Shown here: piece by piece, positions 45,041 through 56,200 of the stretch
How the letters are laid out: each line of letters starts with the position of its first letter
Position numbering within the stretch: position 1 is the first letter of the stretch
Source of the DNA: Pelomyxa schiedti
Lineage: Eukaryota; Evosea; Pelobiontida; Pelomyxidae
NCBI GenBank assembly: GCA_020536535.1
Contig: JAHLWZ010000633.1
Span: forward strand, 43,407 to 107,406
Direction of reading: 5' to 3'
DNA: 64,000 bases
Translations under genes and position numbers: made by a program
The notes under the pieces: model-generated
Databases searched by the model: none
Seen by the model: only the letters and a program-made list of their open reading frames with translations
Told to the model about the DNA's origin: nothing

Positions 45041-47319
45041 ATGGAGAACGAGGGGAGCGGCGGGGACAGGGCAGACACGGGGACGGGGTGGCGGGCGACG
45101 GCGGCCCTCGTAGCCGTGGTGGTGGTCGGGTCGTGCGGCCTGGCTGTGGTAGTGGCCAACACGATGTCGCTGGGCCGCAGCCACTTGCTAGATCTGCTGG
45201 CGCTGCTGCCGTCGCCGACCGACAACGACGACCGTGATCCCATCATCGAGACCGTGCTGGCCAGGATATCCGCTGCTGCCGTGCGCGATTGTGACTGTGC
45301 CTGTGACTGTGATTGTGGTTGTGGCTGTGGCTGTGATTGTGATTGTGACTGTGATTGTGATTGTGGTTGTGAGTGTGAGTGTGGTTGTGTCTGAGATTGT
45401 GGGCGGGGAGGGGGTGGTTGTGAATGCGATTTCCTATGTTTAGTATTTAGTTAGGATATACAATCTCAAACCAAACAGATGGATGCTCACTGGAAGTATT
45501 TTTCTGCTGAATCACTTGGGGGAAGGTTCACAGGGAGTGATGGGGAGAACGCGGCTTCGTTGTACGCAGCTACACATATGAACCTGTGGGGATTAGAACC
45601 TGCTGGTGATGACGGGACTTTCTTCCAGAATGTTCCGCTGCAGGTTATTCTTTATTTATGTATTTCTTTGAGAATCGGATAGGATTACTTTAAGTTGGTT
45701 AGTTCTAATCTGTATTATTGGGGAATAGGAGGTGACACCAATAGAGGCAAGTGAGATGACACTGGACTATACATATGGGTATCTGAATCTCTCATGGTAT
45801 GATGATTTTGTCGCTACTACTGAGATGCCTCTGGCTGCTATCCAGTCTCTGGAACTTGTAGACGAAGGCAAATTCCATGAAAGCGATTTCGAGTTGTCTC
45901 ACCCACTCCCCAGAACTGGTTTTCATTGGATATGGCATCAATAGTCCTGATATTGGGTGGAATGACTACAAACTGGACTTAAAAGGAAAAGTTGTCATTT
46001 GCTTCGTGGGTCAACCTTCAACTGGCATTTGGGAAAATCAGACATACCATTGGGAATCACGCTGGCTGTACAAGTTCGTGCCAGTGATCAATCTGTACTC
46101 CCTTTTCCCAACGTTGTGCATTTAGGTACGAAGAAGCGGCTCGTCAAGGGGCCAAAGCAATTTTCCTTGTCCACACATCCAATAGCACTGGCTGGGGGTG
46201 GAGTTTGGCCCAAGCTGCGTGGGGCTACAGCAAGGCAAGAATGGAGCCGACTAGTACCAGTTCACTTCACTTCACTGGGTGGGTGAGGTCCCGTCATTCC
46301 TCGACTGGGCTTAATATTCACATTCCGCAGATTACTGAACACTGCGGAGAGCAGATAGCCTCATTCTGTAATTCATCTCTAAATGAATGGCGGAATGATG
46401 CTGAGTTACGTGACTTCAGGCCCAAAACAATTCCACTGAGAATATCTGTTGCAGTCACCTTCAGTAATCACCAACCTGACAGAATCGTACTCTTCTAACA
46501 TTCAAAAAGCATGCTCGGCGCTCAATGGCACCAATACCCTGGCGAAAAGGCAAGGAGAAACAAATGAAACTATCATCGTTGTGGGACATATTGATGGCAC
46601 TGGAACCAAAAATGGCACTGCATACCCAGGGGCTATTGATAATGCTGCTGGATCAAGCCTTGTGATGGATATGGCTTTTGCTTGGTCCCATATAATGTAG
46701 TTCCAGACTTGGGATTTTCTTTAACTCTCTGAATAGGAAGGACACTCTTAAGAGGACAATAGTTTTCTTACTTGTCACCGCAGAAGAGGCAGGGCTATTG
46801 GGCTCGGAATATTTTGTCAACAACATTCCTTCCGCCCTTACTGGCGCAAACCTTGTTGCTGTGCTTAATTATGATTGTCCTAACACTTGGGGCCCCACAA
46901 AAGACATTGACGCTATTGGAATAGACAAGACTACGATGGGGAAACTGTTCAGATTGGCTGCCAACAAGGAAGATATCACTTATTATGAAACTGGTTCAGG
47001 ATCTAGTTACTACCGCAGTGACATTTGGTCTTTTGCGAAACAAGGCATTCCTTCTGTGTGGGTTGGCTCAGGTACCTCTGATCACTATCACTGCAATATT
47101 TGACGCGATTACCCAGGAAGCGATTTCCTGGACAAGCCCACAAACTATTTGGAAGATGTTATCAAATATGAAACGGATTGCTATCATGCACCCTGTGATG
47201 CATATCGTGCCAACTCTGACCTTGGTGGAATGGTACAAAGTGCCAGAGTTGGGCTAAGAATAGCCTACGCAATTGCCACAGGGGAGAACACACCAGAATG
47301 CATCAATAATTGCCGATAG
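45041..47319 (+). CDS. M28 family zinc aminopeptidase with PA domain, membrane-anchored
   Basis: Exon 1 (45041 to about 45279) has an N-terminal membrane span (ALVAVVVVGSCGLAVVVANT). The next exons give LGGRFTGSDGENAASLYAAT and GTFFQNVPLQ, the usual M28 opening; then VFIGYGINSPDIGWNDYKLD and KGKVVICFVG, a protease-associated (PA) domain; then the catalytic core. Metal-binding residues appear in order: VVGHIDGTG, PGAIDNAAG, TAEEAGLLGSEYF, and the C-terminal DCYHAPCDAY. The protein should be an extracellular or lumenal exopeptidase with two zinc ions. At least six exons. Intron 1 is about 200 bases and holds a TGTGAY microsatellite that reads falsely as a Cys/Asp repeat. The CDS ends at the TAG at 47317-47319. 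Confidence 0.85.
45286..45391 (+). repeat. TGTGAC/TGTGAT microsatellite
   Basis: About 17 units of TGTGAY or TGTGGY within intron 1 of the M28 peptidase gene. In one frame it translates to alternating Cys with Asp, Gly or Glu; this is not taken as coding because an intron with a good donor (GTGCGC at 45280) and acceptor (ACAG at 45479) removes it and restores the M28 frame. Confidence 0.8.
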
Positions 47320-47400
47320 ATTTACAAATATAAGATGTTGTAAACTTTTATTTATTCTAATGGCACATGCCTATACAAATGATGGGTTTTCAATGTGATG

Positions 47401-48587
47401 TCAACGCCGACAGTAAGGGTATGTATTGTCAATTAGCAGAAAACGAGCCGAAGGAGCACTGATCTGGAGGAACTTAGTATTTGATGCGGAGTCTTCCCAC
47501 AATGGAGCCCTCCGCCATGCCTTTTCGTGCAAAGAGCATGTGTGAGGAGGTCCAGGAATTGGTGCATATGACAAAATCATTCTCTTCACCTCGGAAGGAA
47601 GCTTCAGGAATGAATCAGTTTGTATGAACCAAGTGTTAATACATACCTTGGACCACAATGGGGAAGTGGAAAGAACTAAAATGAATGCACCATCAAGTCT
47701 GCACCTACGAAATGAAACCTCCATGACCAGGTCCACCGCTTCCCCATCAGTGAAGGTCCAAACATTCTCTACACCGAAAGGGAAGCAGTCACAACCCTGC
47801 TTCAGTGACACTCCTGTTGCGGCAATGCCAGAGTTCAGAACACACTTTTGAGGCTCGAACTCATAATACTCAGCAACCTGAATGTTGCCAGTCAGCAACA
47901 ATGGGTAGCAATCAGACTGATCCAGCCTCCGGCGGAGTTCTTTTTCTGTTGCAACTTTGGGTCGGTCTGCTACACGTATCATGTGTGGTGCAGTAGTCGC
48001 TGCTTTCCAGGTCTTCAGAGTTGCTGGTGTAAGGTCCCGGCAGCATAAGGAATTTCCCACATAGCACCGCACTGGTGAGGTGTTTAAACTGAGTACTTTT
48101 GATGGCCACCATCCTTGTTTTGTAACTATTTGTCCCACAGTAACCTGTGGTAATTTAGCCCCAGACATTCCCACACTATGTATCAACCATTGAAACAAAG
48201 ACAAAAAAAACCAGAGAACTCACTAGGGGTTAAAAAACAGGGGTGTTTGATGATAATAACCTTGACATTGAGGGTCGTGCAGGGGGTGTTATCGAAAACA
48301 GCCATGTTGGCTCTCACAGGCTTCCTGGAAAGGCAACGCAGTCTGTCCCACGTCGCACGTGCGTAGAGGTACACGCAATAGACGAGGCCGACGACCAACC
48401 ACGGCACCCATAATGGCAATGAGACCCACGAGCTCGGGCTGCTCTGAGGCGCCCACGGCCTGAGAGCCCCGCCCAGCAGCGTGCAGAACGAAACCCCATT
48501 CCTGGGCCTTAGCCCGATATCAACCAATCCCCGGTCGAGACTTGCCTTTGTTTCCCAGGCCCTCACCCAGTCCTTGCCGCTCTGCAT
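47401..48587 (-). CDS. single-span membrane protein, unknown function
   Basis: The N-terminal exon (48587 to about 48270) carries one membrane span, LPLWVPWLVVGLVYCVYLYA, followed by DRLRCLSRKPVRANM and DNTPCTTLNVKV. A second long exon (about 48175-47640) continues KLPQVTVGQIVTKQGWWPSK and later TEKELRRRLDQSDCYPLLLT, then FEPQKCVLNSGIAATG. The last exon ends at 47401 after FLKLPSEVKRMILSYAPIPG. The intron between exon 1 and 2 has a phase that I could not make exact. The LP-x-E-V-x-x-x-I-L-x-Y piece near the C-terminus has a faint F-box-like look. The architecture (one N-terminal span plus a soluble Cys-containing domain) recalls membrane-anchored E3 ligases, but no RING is seen. Not recognised. 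Confidence 0.5.
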
Positions 48588-48590
48588 CTC

Positions 48591-48591
<1 letters not shown>

Positions 48592-48626
<35 letters not shown>
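48592..48626 (+). repeat. 35-base T homopolymer
   Basis: Lies in the 5' region of the minus-strand membrane-protein gene and upstream of the plus-strand PLP enzyme, in a divergent promoter of only about 115 bases. Its length may be inexact from sequencing. Confidence 0.9.
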
Positions 48627-48628
<2 letters not shown>

Positions 48629-48701
48629 GTCGCCGATCGGCACGCCTTTCGTATTCGGTTTTTCTTGATCGGATCTGTCAAAGCCATCCATCACTGGCAC
48701 A

Positions 48702-50321
48702 ATGGCGGGGGTGAATTTTGGACGTGGAATGTTGAGCGAGTTTGGGTACGAAGAGGGATACACGTGTCTTAACCATGGCTCTTTCGGTTCACTCCCGAAT
48801 CGCGTGTTCAACGCCCAGAGGTGTCATTTCCATTCACTATCTCCAAGGCGGCGATGTACTATAGTTGTTGGAGTGCGTTGGTTAAAAACCACCCCACTAA
48901 GCTTAACTTCGCAATTCTCTTAGAGAGATTCAAGTTCACGCAGAAAAGAGGCCAGATAAGTGGTTCAGAGCCGAGATGTACAACCACCTCACAGCTCAAC
49001 GCAATGCTGCAGGTACTTTAATGCACGCGGATCCTGACGACCTCGTTTTTGTTGTGTGTCATTCCAACTTCTGTTTATTTCGCCCAACAATGCCAAAGAA
49101 CAATGCCACTTATGCTTTCAATGCTGTCCTTGGGTCCCTCTTCTCCCTGCCACAAGAGCAACCTGTCACTATTCTCTATCTATCAATTGCTTATCCATCC
49201 CTGAAGAATACACTTGAGCATTTCAGCAAACGATCGCGAGGAATGGTGCAGTTGATGGAAGTTGACATTCACCCCCTGCTTAGATGTGGGGAGGGAGTAA
49301 GTGCTTCAATTGTAGAAGCAGTGCGTCATGCTCTGGAGCAAAATAAGCTTGATGCCACTTCTTCATCTTCTAGTGAGCACGCTCCTGTTGGGTTTGCGGT
49401 AGTGGATCATATATCCTCGATTCCATCTTTAGTTTTACCTGTGTATGATCTAGTAGACCTTTTGCACTCCCAGGGGGTTCCTGTAATGGTAGTTCCTTTT
49501 TTTTTTGTTTCGTTTTTATTCATCTCATCTCAAGGTTGATGGTGCACATGCCCTTGGGCAGGTTCCTGTAGATCTAACTCGCCTCGGACCGGAGTACTAT
49601 TTTACAAATGCTCACAAGTGGTTATTTGCCAGTAGAGGCTGTGCTGTCTTGTATGTGTGTAAAAAGATGCAACCACAGATATATCCTCCTGTGATTTCCT
49701 GGCTCGGTCAAGGCCCGAGCGAATTCCAAAGAAGTATTGGCATCTAGTACACGCCGTACACCACATAATAAAAAATAAAGTGCAAACTTCAGAGTAATGA
49801 AATATTACCCTGTTAGGGTTTTCTTACCTTGGGACTGATGATATCTCTGCCCTGCTTTCATTTTCTCATGGCCTTGCATTCATGGATTATCTTGGTGGAG
49901 TAGAAGTTGTAAGCTCTCATAACCACACACTTGTTATCAGAGGAGCTCACTTCCTTGCCGAAAAGTGGAACACCAGCCTGCTTGTACCACTTTTTTTCTT
50001 TGCTTTCACAAATAACACATACGGCAGCTAGATGATGAATCCATGATAGGCTCAATGGCATGTGTGCAAATGCCCATGTCGGCAGTCACACCTGAAGAAA
50101 AGCAAAGGGTACATGACTTTCCAATGGAAATGCTCGAGAAGCGCAACATATATGCACCCAGCTTTGTATTCAACAACAAGGCATATTTCCGGCTCAGTGC
50201 CCAAGTCTTCAATGAAATCGAGGTTTTCATTTTCCCCTCTAAGCTCCAGAGGTTTTAACGTGCAACCACACAGGACTTCCTGAAGCTGGCCAACGTAGTC
50301 TCTGAACTCTTGTCTTCCTAG
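48702..50321 (+). CDS. class V PLP-dependent aminotransferase-like enzyme (isopenicillin-N-epimerase/cysteine-desulfurase type)
   Basis: The N-terminus reads FGRGMLSEFGYEEGYTCLNH then GSFGSLPNRV, the typical LNHGSFG opening. Further exons give DKWF..EMYNHLTAQRNAAG, NNATYAFNAVLGSLFSLP, VGFAVVDHISSIPSLVLPVY, DGAHALGQVPVDLTRLGPEY and YFTNAHKWLFASRGCAVLYV. The lysine in NAHKWL (about 49605-49622) is the PLP-binding residue; the DHISS and DGAHA blocks are the cofactor-facing motifs. C-terminal exons include GLAFMDYLGGVE and SMIGSMACVQMP; the last exon (about 50272-50321) ends KLANVVSELLSS. The reaction is uncertain: epimerisation, desulfuration or C-S lysis are all known in this fold. It includes about six introns of 40-60 bases. 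Confidence 0.8.
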
Positions 50322-50443
50322 GTCTGTGAGACTTTCCCTATCGGGCCAAGTTGCCGAAAATCTTAGAAACAGAACTCGAAAAATCAGTTTTGATCGTTTA
50401 CAGAAAACAAAAAAAAAAAGGCAAAAACATCCAACAAACCAAG

Positions 50444-53114
50444 ATGAATTCGAACAAAAGGCGCAAATACGCGAAACTTAGTTTCGACCCGCAGGCCGAC
50501 ACCTCACAACAGCAGGACGTGGACCAACCACAGTCCTCATCACTGTTTACGTCCCCAACTGCACCATCAATCACAACAACAACAACCACCACCACTTCCC
50601 TCTCCCACAATGACTACGACAACGACTGCGACGACGACCACGGGGCGGTCCCCGAGGTCCCTCCTCCCACTCCCTATCGCTCCAAGTCAGCGGATGGAGG
50701 CAGCAGCGCATCGACAGTGAGCAGTACCAGTACCACCATGACAGGCACAACGCCGAGAGGTGGTGCTGGCACGGACCAGTCGACGTCGTCGACGTGGCTG
50801 GTGGACAAGCCCGGCCACGTGCCGCTGTCCGTGTTCCACTACGACGACTTTGACAACGACGACATTGGGCGCCTGGGCGCCCCCTCGGACGTGTGGCGGC
50901 TCGAGACCCAGGAGGACGAGCACAAGGGAGGCCTGGAACCAGGGCCCCCCGCCGACGGGGGGGGGAAGCTGCCAGAGGACGACGAGGAGGCCGAGGCCGA
51001 AGCCGCGGCCTCGGCGGGGGACGACGGCTTGCTGGTGGACATGAGGCCGACCGCGGACGGCGGCGGCGTGGAGATGTGCAAGCTCGCGAGCTCCGGCGCG
51101 GAGGACGAGCAGGGCCAGGAGGGAAAAGGGGCGGGCGGCGCCACGGGGGAGACGACGCCGCTGCTGGGGAGGAGCGCGGGCGCGGGCGCGGGGGCCGCGG
51201 CGGCTGGGCACAGGCACCACCGCGGCAAGCAGCACCCTCGGCACAGCGTGCACGGGGGGCATCACAGGCACGGCGAGCAGGCCGCCGCGAGGCCTGGAAG
51301 CCACGGCACGAATGGCCACCACTCTGGAACCAAAGGCGATTCCGCCGGCGCTTCTGCCTCCACTATTTTGACCAAGCAGGGTGCATCGGCGTCAGTGTCT
51401 GTGCTTAGGAACTCCGCGGCATCACCGGTACTTAGTTCTGTGCAAAGTGCTTCAGAACTGAAAAGAGCATTATCCCCAAAGACACCTGATGCCCTGGAGG
51501 CAGCGAAAACTCGAAGGCGTACCCAGAAGTGGGGCGTTCCATCTACGGATCAGATAGCAACATTAACAACAACGGCGATTTGCAATGTCGTTTGTATGGT
51601 AAGAGATTACCTCTTTCCTTCTTGGAGGGCTTTAACTCTTCTTTTGAAGATTGCTGGCATGTCTTTTTGCTATTCTAATGTACTTATTTCTTTATGTGCT
51701 CCAATTGTGGCTGCCATAATCTTTGTTTACACAAAAAATTATGGGCCAAGGAATAGAGCGACGGTGGTATGTGAGTACCACTGACATTTATCTTTCATTC
51801 TTGTGACTGCTATCAGATATCATTATTGTACTAGCAGTTGTATGTTCGATATGTGGAGTAGTGGGGTTTACCTCTGGTTTCTGGCTTTGGCCAGATATTC
51901 AAGCATCGATTGTGGAGTGGGCTAAATATGTCTTGCCTGCCACTTACCCGTTCTTTATTGCATTTACAGTGATGAGTACAGCAGTGCTTACAAAACTTAG
52001 ACGCTCTGCTAGGGCCGCGCGTGATGCAGCCTTTAAGCATGTCATTGATGATACCCCATCAGCAACCTTATATGCCAAAATAACAAAACAAGGGCGTGTA
52101 GCCAACACTACAGCCGTAGACGCTACTATCGTGACATTTGTTAACCCTCCATCCAAACCAGTTGGAGAGGAGGATTGGCGTGGCGTTGACTTTGGACCCC
52201 TCCGCATTGATCCTAGGTCTGTAGCTGCTTCACTAGATCCCAATGAGCTCTCTCGGGTTGAGGCAAACCAAGATCACACTGCTATGATTCTGAAATTTCC
52301 TCAAGTGCATCTGCATGATACGCAAAGCAATTTGCACTTTGGGGTACCCAGACCTATTTATCACTCTCGATTTATCAGCGACAGGTGTATTCTGTTGGAT
52401 TGTTTCTTTTTGAAAGCAAGTTGCTCATTGTCATGCACGACTCCATCCCTCTTTTTGAACCAGATTTTTTCAAGAGCGTGAGCAACTTCTCAGATATTGT
52501 TGTCCGCCTTTGGGTACCCCTGCCTCAATAAATTGTCACACCTTATATTACCGCAGCACCGTTCTGTGAGTATGTTTGAGACGCAACTAAAGAGCATCAG
52601 CGCAAGAACCACACAACTAGAAGACAACCTTGAGCAGTCTTCCGATAACAACAAATTGGTGCAATTGTTTGCACTGGAGAAAAGCTTGGCCTTCTTCGTA
52701 AGTGCGCTTGCCTCCACGAACAGGGCACTACTACGCATGTGCAATTCCGAATTCCCAAAACCCAACTTACACCTCACCACTGACCACATTGCACTCCTTG
52801 AAGACCTCCAAATTGAAACAGAACAGTGCTACCAAACAGCTCGCATCACAGCGCAGGTTGTTTATGGTCTCACTGATGCCCGTGCTTCAATTACAGCCAA
52901 CAACCTCAACGCCATGATGAAGAACCTCAATGCCATTGTGATATCCATTGCAATCCCAACGTTCTTGGCTAGTGTGGGTGGAATGAGTGAGTTCACAGCC
53001 ATGGTTGGGGCTGATAGATGGCCTTACGCTTTCCCAATGTTCATTGTTGTAATGTTTTTTGTTGGAGTTCTAACATTCATTGGAATAAAGAAAATAGAGC
53101 CTCTGCTGAGGTGA
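50444..53114 (+). CDS. CorA-like cation transporter with long disordered N-terminus and extra membrane spans
   Basis: Exon 1 (50444-51770) encodes about 330 disordered residues (Ser/Thr-, Asp/Glu-, Gly- and His-rich) and then membrane spans (ALTLLLKIAGMSFCYSNVLI; APIVAAIIFVYTKNYG). Exon 2 (from 51817) adds IIIVLAVVCSICGVVGFTSG and VLPATYPFFIAFTVMSTAVL. The CorA-type cytoplasmic domain follows (VYSVGLFLFESKLLIVMHDS; SMFETQLKSISARTTQLEDN), with the C-terminal hairpin MMKNLNAIVISIAIPTFLAS and FPMFIVVMFFVGVLTFIG. The signature GMN before the last loop is replaced by GGMSEFT, a variant also present in some CorA-like proteins. The likely function is Mg2+ or divalent cation transport. The last introns (51771-51816; 52343-52383; 52501-52557) join cleanly. 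Confidence 0.75.
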
Positions 53115-53257
53115 AGAGATTATTTTACTTCCCTGTTTCCTTTTTCTATTTCAATGCATCACAAAAAAGTTCGAAATGTCCTCTCCTTTTGATTTTAACA
53201 AGCAGAGAGCACCCCACACAAAACCAAAAACACTTATACAAAAAGTGCAAGGACTCC

Positions 53258-56200
53258 TCAGCTTCCTCCCCAAGGTAAATCAGTAGGGGTTGGTGTTACG
53301 CTCTTTGCAGGCCGGGACATCCATGGAATGGCAGGTGGTGGTGTGCTGGGCCTCGCAATGACAAAGTGAGTGACTGGTGTTGTTGTGTGTTGTGGCTGTT
53401 CTGGATGTGCTGGTGTGATTACGCGAACCGGTGCTGTGGTGACCGTTGCTGTTGAGGATGACGCTGATGTGTGTGATGCTGAGGCTGAGGATGAGGATGA
53501 GGATGATGCAGTTGTTGTTTGTGTACTTGAGGATGAGGATGATGTCGAGGGGTTTGATGTGTGATGGGAGGGTGGGGCCGGAGCTGCGAAGGATGGAAGG
53601 GTGCGGGTGAAGGCGTGGGAGAGAGGGGGTGTGGTGGACGGGGGCCGTGGGGGAGGAAATCTTCCCATGGCCCCGCCGAGGCTTGCCAGGAAGTCCGAGT
53701 CGTCGGACGAGGAGAGGGGCCTGGGGGCCGGGGCCGTGGGCAGTGGCGGCGGCTGCGTGGACGGGACCGGCGCCACTGGGAATGGAGGCTGCGACGTTGG
53801 CGAGGTGGAGCAGGGCGTGAAGGGAGGCGACACCGCCACAAGCGGCGGAGAGCCGTTGGGGGAGATGGGCGGCGTGGGCGGGGGCACTGAGGGCGCGCTG
53901 AGGGGTTTGGATTGCAGGGGCGACGTGCCTGGCGATGGTGACGTCCGCACGAATATGGGCACTGGCGCCGCCGCGGGCTGTGTCAAATTGCCTATGATGA
54001 CAGCCACGTCGTGTTTCTGGGACGGAGTGAGCATGACGCTGCGCCGGCTTGGGCGCGGCTGTGAAACGGGATCGAGTAGCAGCGAGCTGACAGTGGCGGA
54101 GGGGGTTTCTAGTGGTTCACTGGATTTTATGCGGCTCTTCCGAATGGTGAAAGATGTTGACTTTGTCTTCGGCTTTGCAATGCTGGGGAATGGTGTGGCA
54201 GATACAGAAGTCATTGAAGTGGAAGTGGAAACATGCGCTGTTAAATCCACTGGTGTATCAAGAGCAAGAGATAAAACAGGAGGGGGGGAACTTGCTGGTT
54301 CCACGGTCGGCTCGAGGACAAGGGTCTCTTCTATCTCCCGCACTTCAACTTGAATAAAATTAGTTGAAATACTTAAAGTGTTACTTACAAACCTGGGTCC
54401 GTCAATTCTAGCCAAAGAATAATATGCAAAGGACTCATTAAGAAAAAAAAAAAGGGCAAGTGGGTAATGAATACCAGGTTTCTGGCCAAAATAATATGCC
54501 CCGACACAAGATTTGGGATGGATGGCAGTGTAAAATAAACAACTAATTTCAGGGTTCAGACATCAATCGGGAGGAAGAGGCCAACCTTTTCAAAGGGAAA
54601 AGGCAACTGATGAGATAATCATTTAGAACAAGCTTCTTCACTGTAATCAATGTCTGTGGGTGCCAAGCAATGATGATACCCTTCTTGTCTGCTGTCCAAC
54701 CGTATCTGTTTGAAGGTTTGTAAAGCCAACAGTTGGGGGAGGCTGCTCACCCATTGCATTCGCAGATAGCAGATACGTCATCTTCATGGCCAAGTAGTGT
54801 TGTAATGCAATTCTAGTAATTTGTGAGGTTGTGATCTTAATCCAGTAAGGTCGTTACGAATTGTTCAGCATCATAGATAATGACTTTACTTTGCACCCCA
54901 AACCACACACGGTTACCTATTGCCGTTGCACACATATATTTTCCGAGGATTGCTTGCAAAAAATAAGTGTTCCCCAATACTAAAAAAAAAGCATACGGGG
55001 TGGTAACACTCGATACGTTGCCATAGTGGAGCAATCTAGTGTCAAGATACGTTTCCAACACCCCAACCACACAAGGTGGGCACATTGCACAATCGAGGTC
55101 ATCTTAGAATCAGGTTCAAGTGCCAAACGGTTGACTACTTCTTGGCTCTTCACTATATTTTAGAATTGCAAAATGTAGATAATTCTACCTTTGGATCAAT
55201 TACAACAATTGTAGACTCAGTTGAAGAAGCACTCCAAACTCGTATTGGTGAACTGGGGTCACGTGGATCTCGGACACAGAAGATACTGGCAATAGAGCCC
55301 TTTTCTCCATGGGCAGATATTTCACATTTTACTTGTAGCCGCTGATACAATTAAATGCAGGTTATAGGTATTTATATTTTCACCTCCATATCGAGTACGA
55401 ATATTTTCCCAAACTCGGAGCTGGCCCACAGCTCATTTTCAATGGAAAGGATACTGTATATTCTGGTTTTGTGGTGCAAATTGACTGCCTGAGTTGAAAT
55501 TTCACCAGTTGACATCAATGTTCGACGAATTGTCCCGTCAGCAAAGCCGGCCTGGTGGTGTCAGAAGAACAAAAAAGTGAGAAACACCCTTACCCAAATA
55601 CGTCCCCTCATATCCTCTGTGAGACTCCATATTTTTTGTTCGCCAAGTGGCCTTTCCCAGAACTGTACTGCCTCCAATAGAGGTGCCAAATCTATGTGGT
55701 AGGTGTTTGATGGGCCTAAGAGTGAACAACAGGTATACCTTGATGCTGTGAGAGAGAATTTTCCTCCTGGGATAAAAGTGTGGCCAGGTTATTGCCTATC
55801 TGTGTAGCCGTGGGACGACCAGCAGGGTATTTACCCCAACAAGATAAAATAATCGAAGCAAATTCTCTGGTAAGTTTTAATTTAACTCTAAAATCACATA
55901 ATCATACCGAGGGACATATGCTGGGATGGTTGGTCTGAGTCCGTCATGAGCAATGGCGGTTTTCATATTCTGTTCCCGCCACTCAAAGGAGTCACCTTTT
56001 TTACGAGAGTACTGCGGAAGTTCAGCATATTCTAGATGAAATTGGAATACACCAAAAACACAACGAAGTTTACCGTCATAAGGGTATTGTCTCGTGGCAA
56101 TTTCATACATTACAATCTGGTGGAAGAAAATACATAAATCGACCCACAGTACAGGAATTAACAAACCCCCAAGCTAAAAACATCTGCTTGTTCATCATAA

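Noticed and set aside
45273-45394. Apparent Cys-Asp repeat protein following the M28 exon 1
   Set aside because: It is a TGTGAY microsatellite in an intron; splicing restores the peptidase frame.
53561-54353. 250-codon plus-strand ORF opposite the ROCO tail
   Set aside because: Complement of the Ser/Pro/Thr-rich exon; composition follows directly from it and there is no domain.
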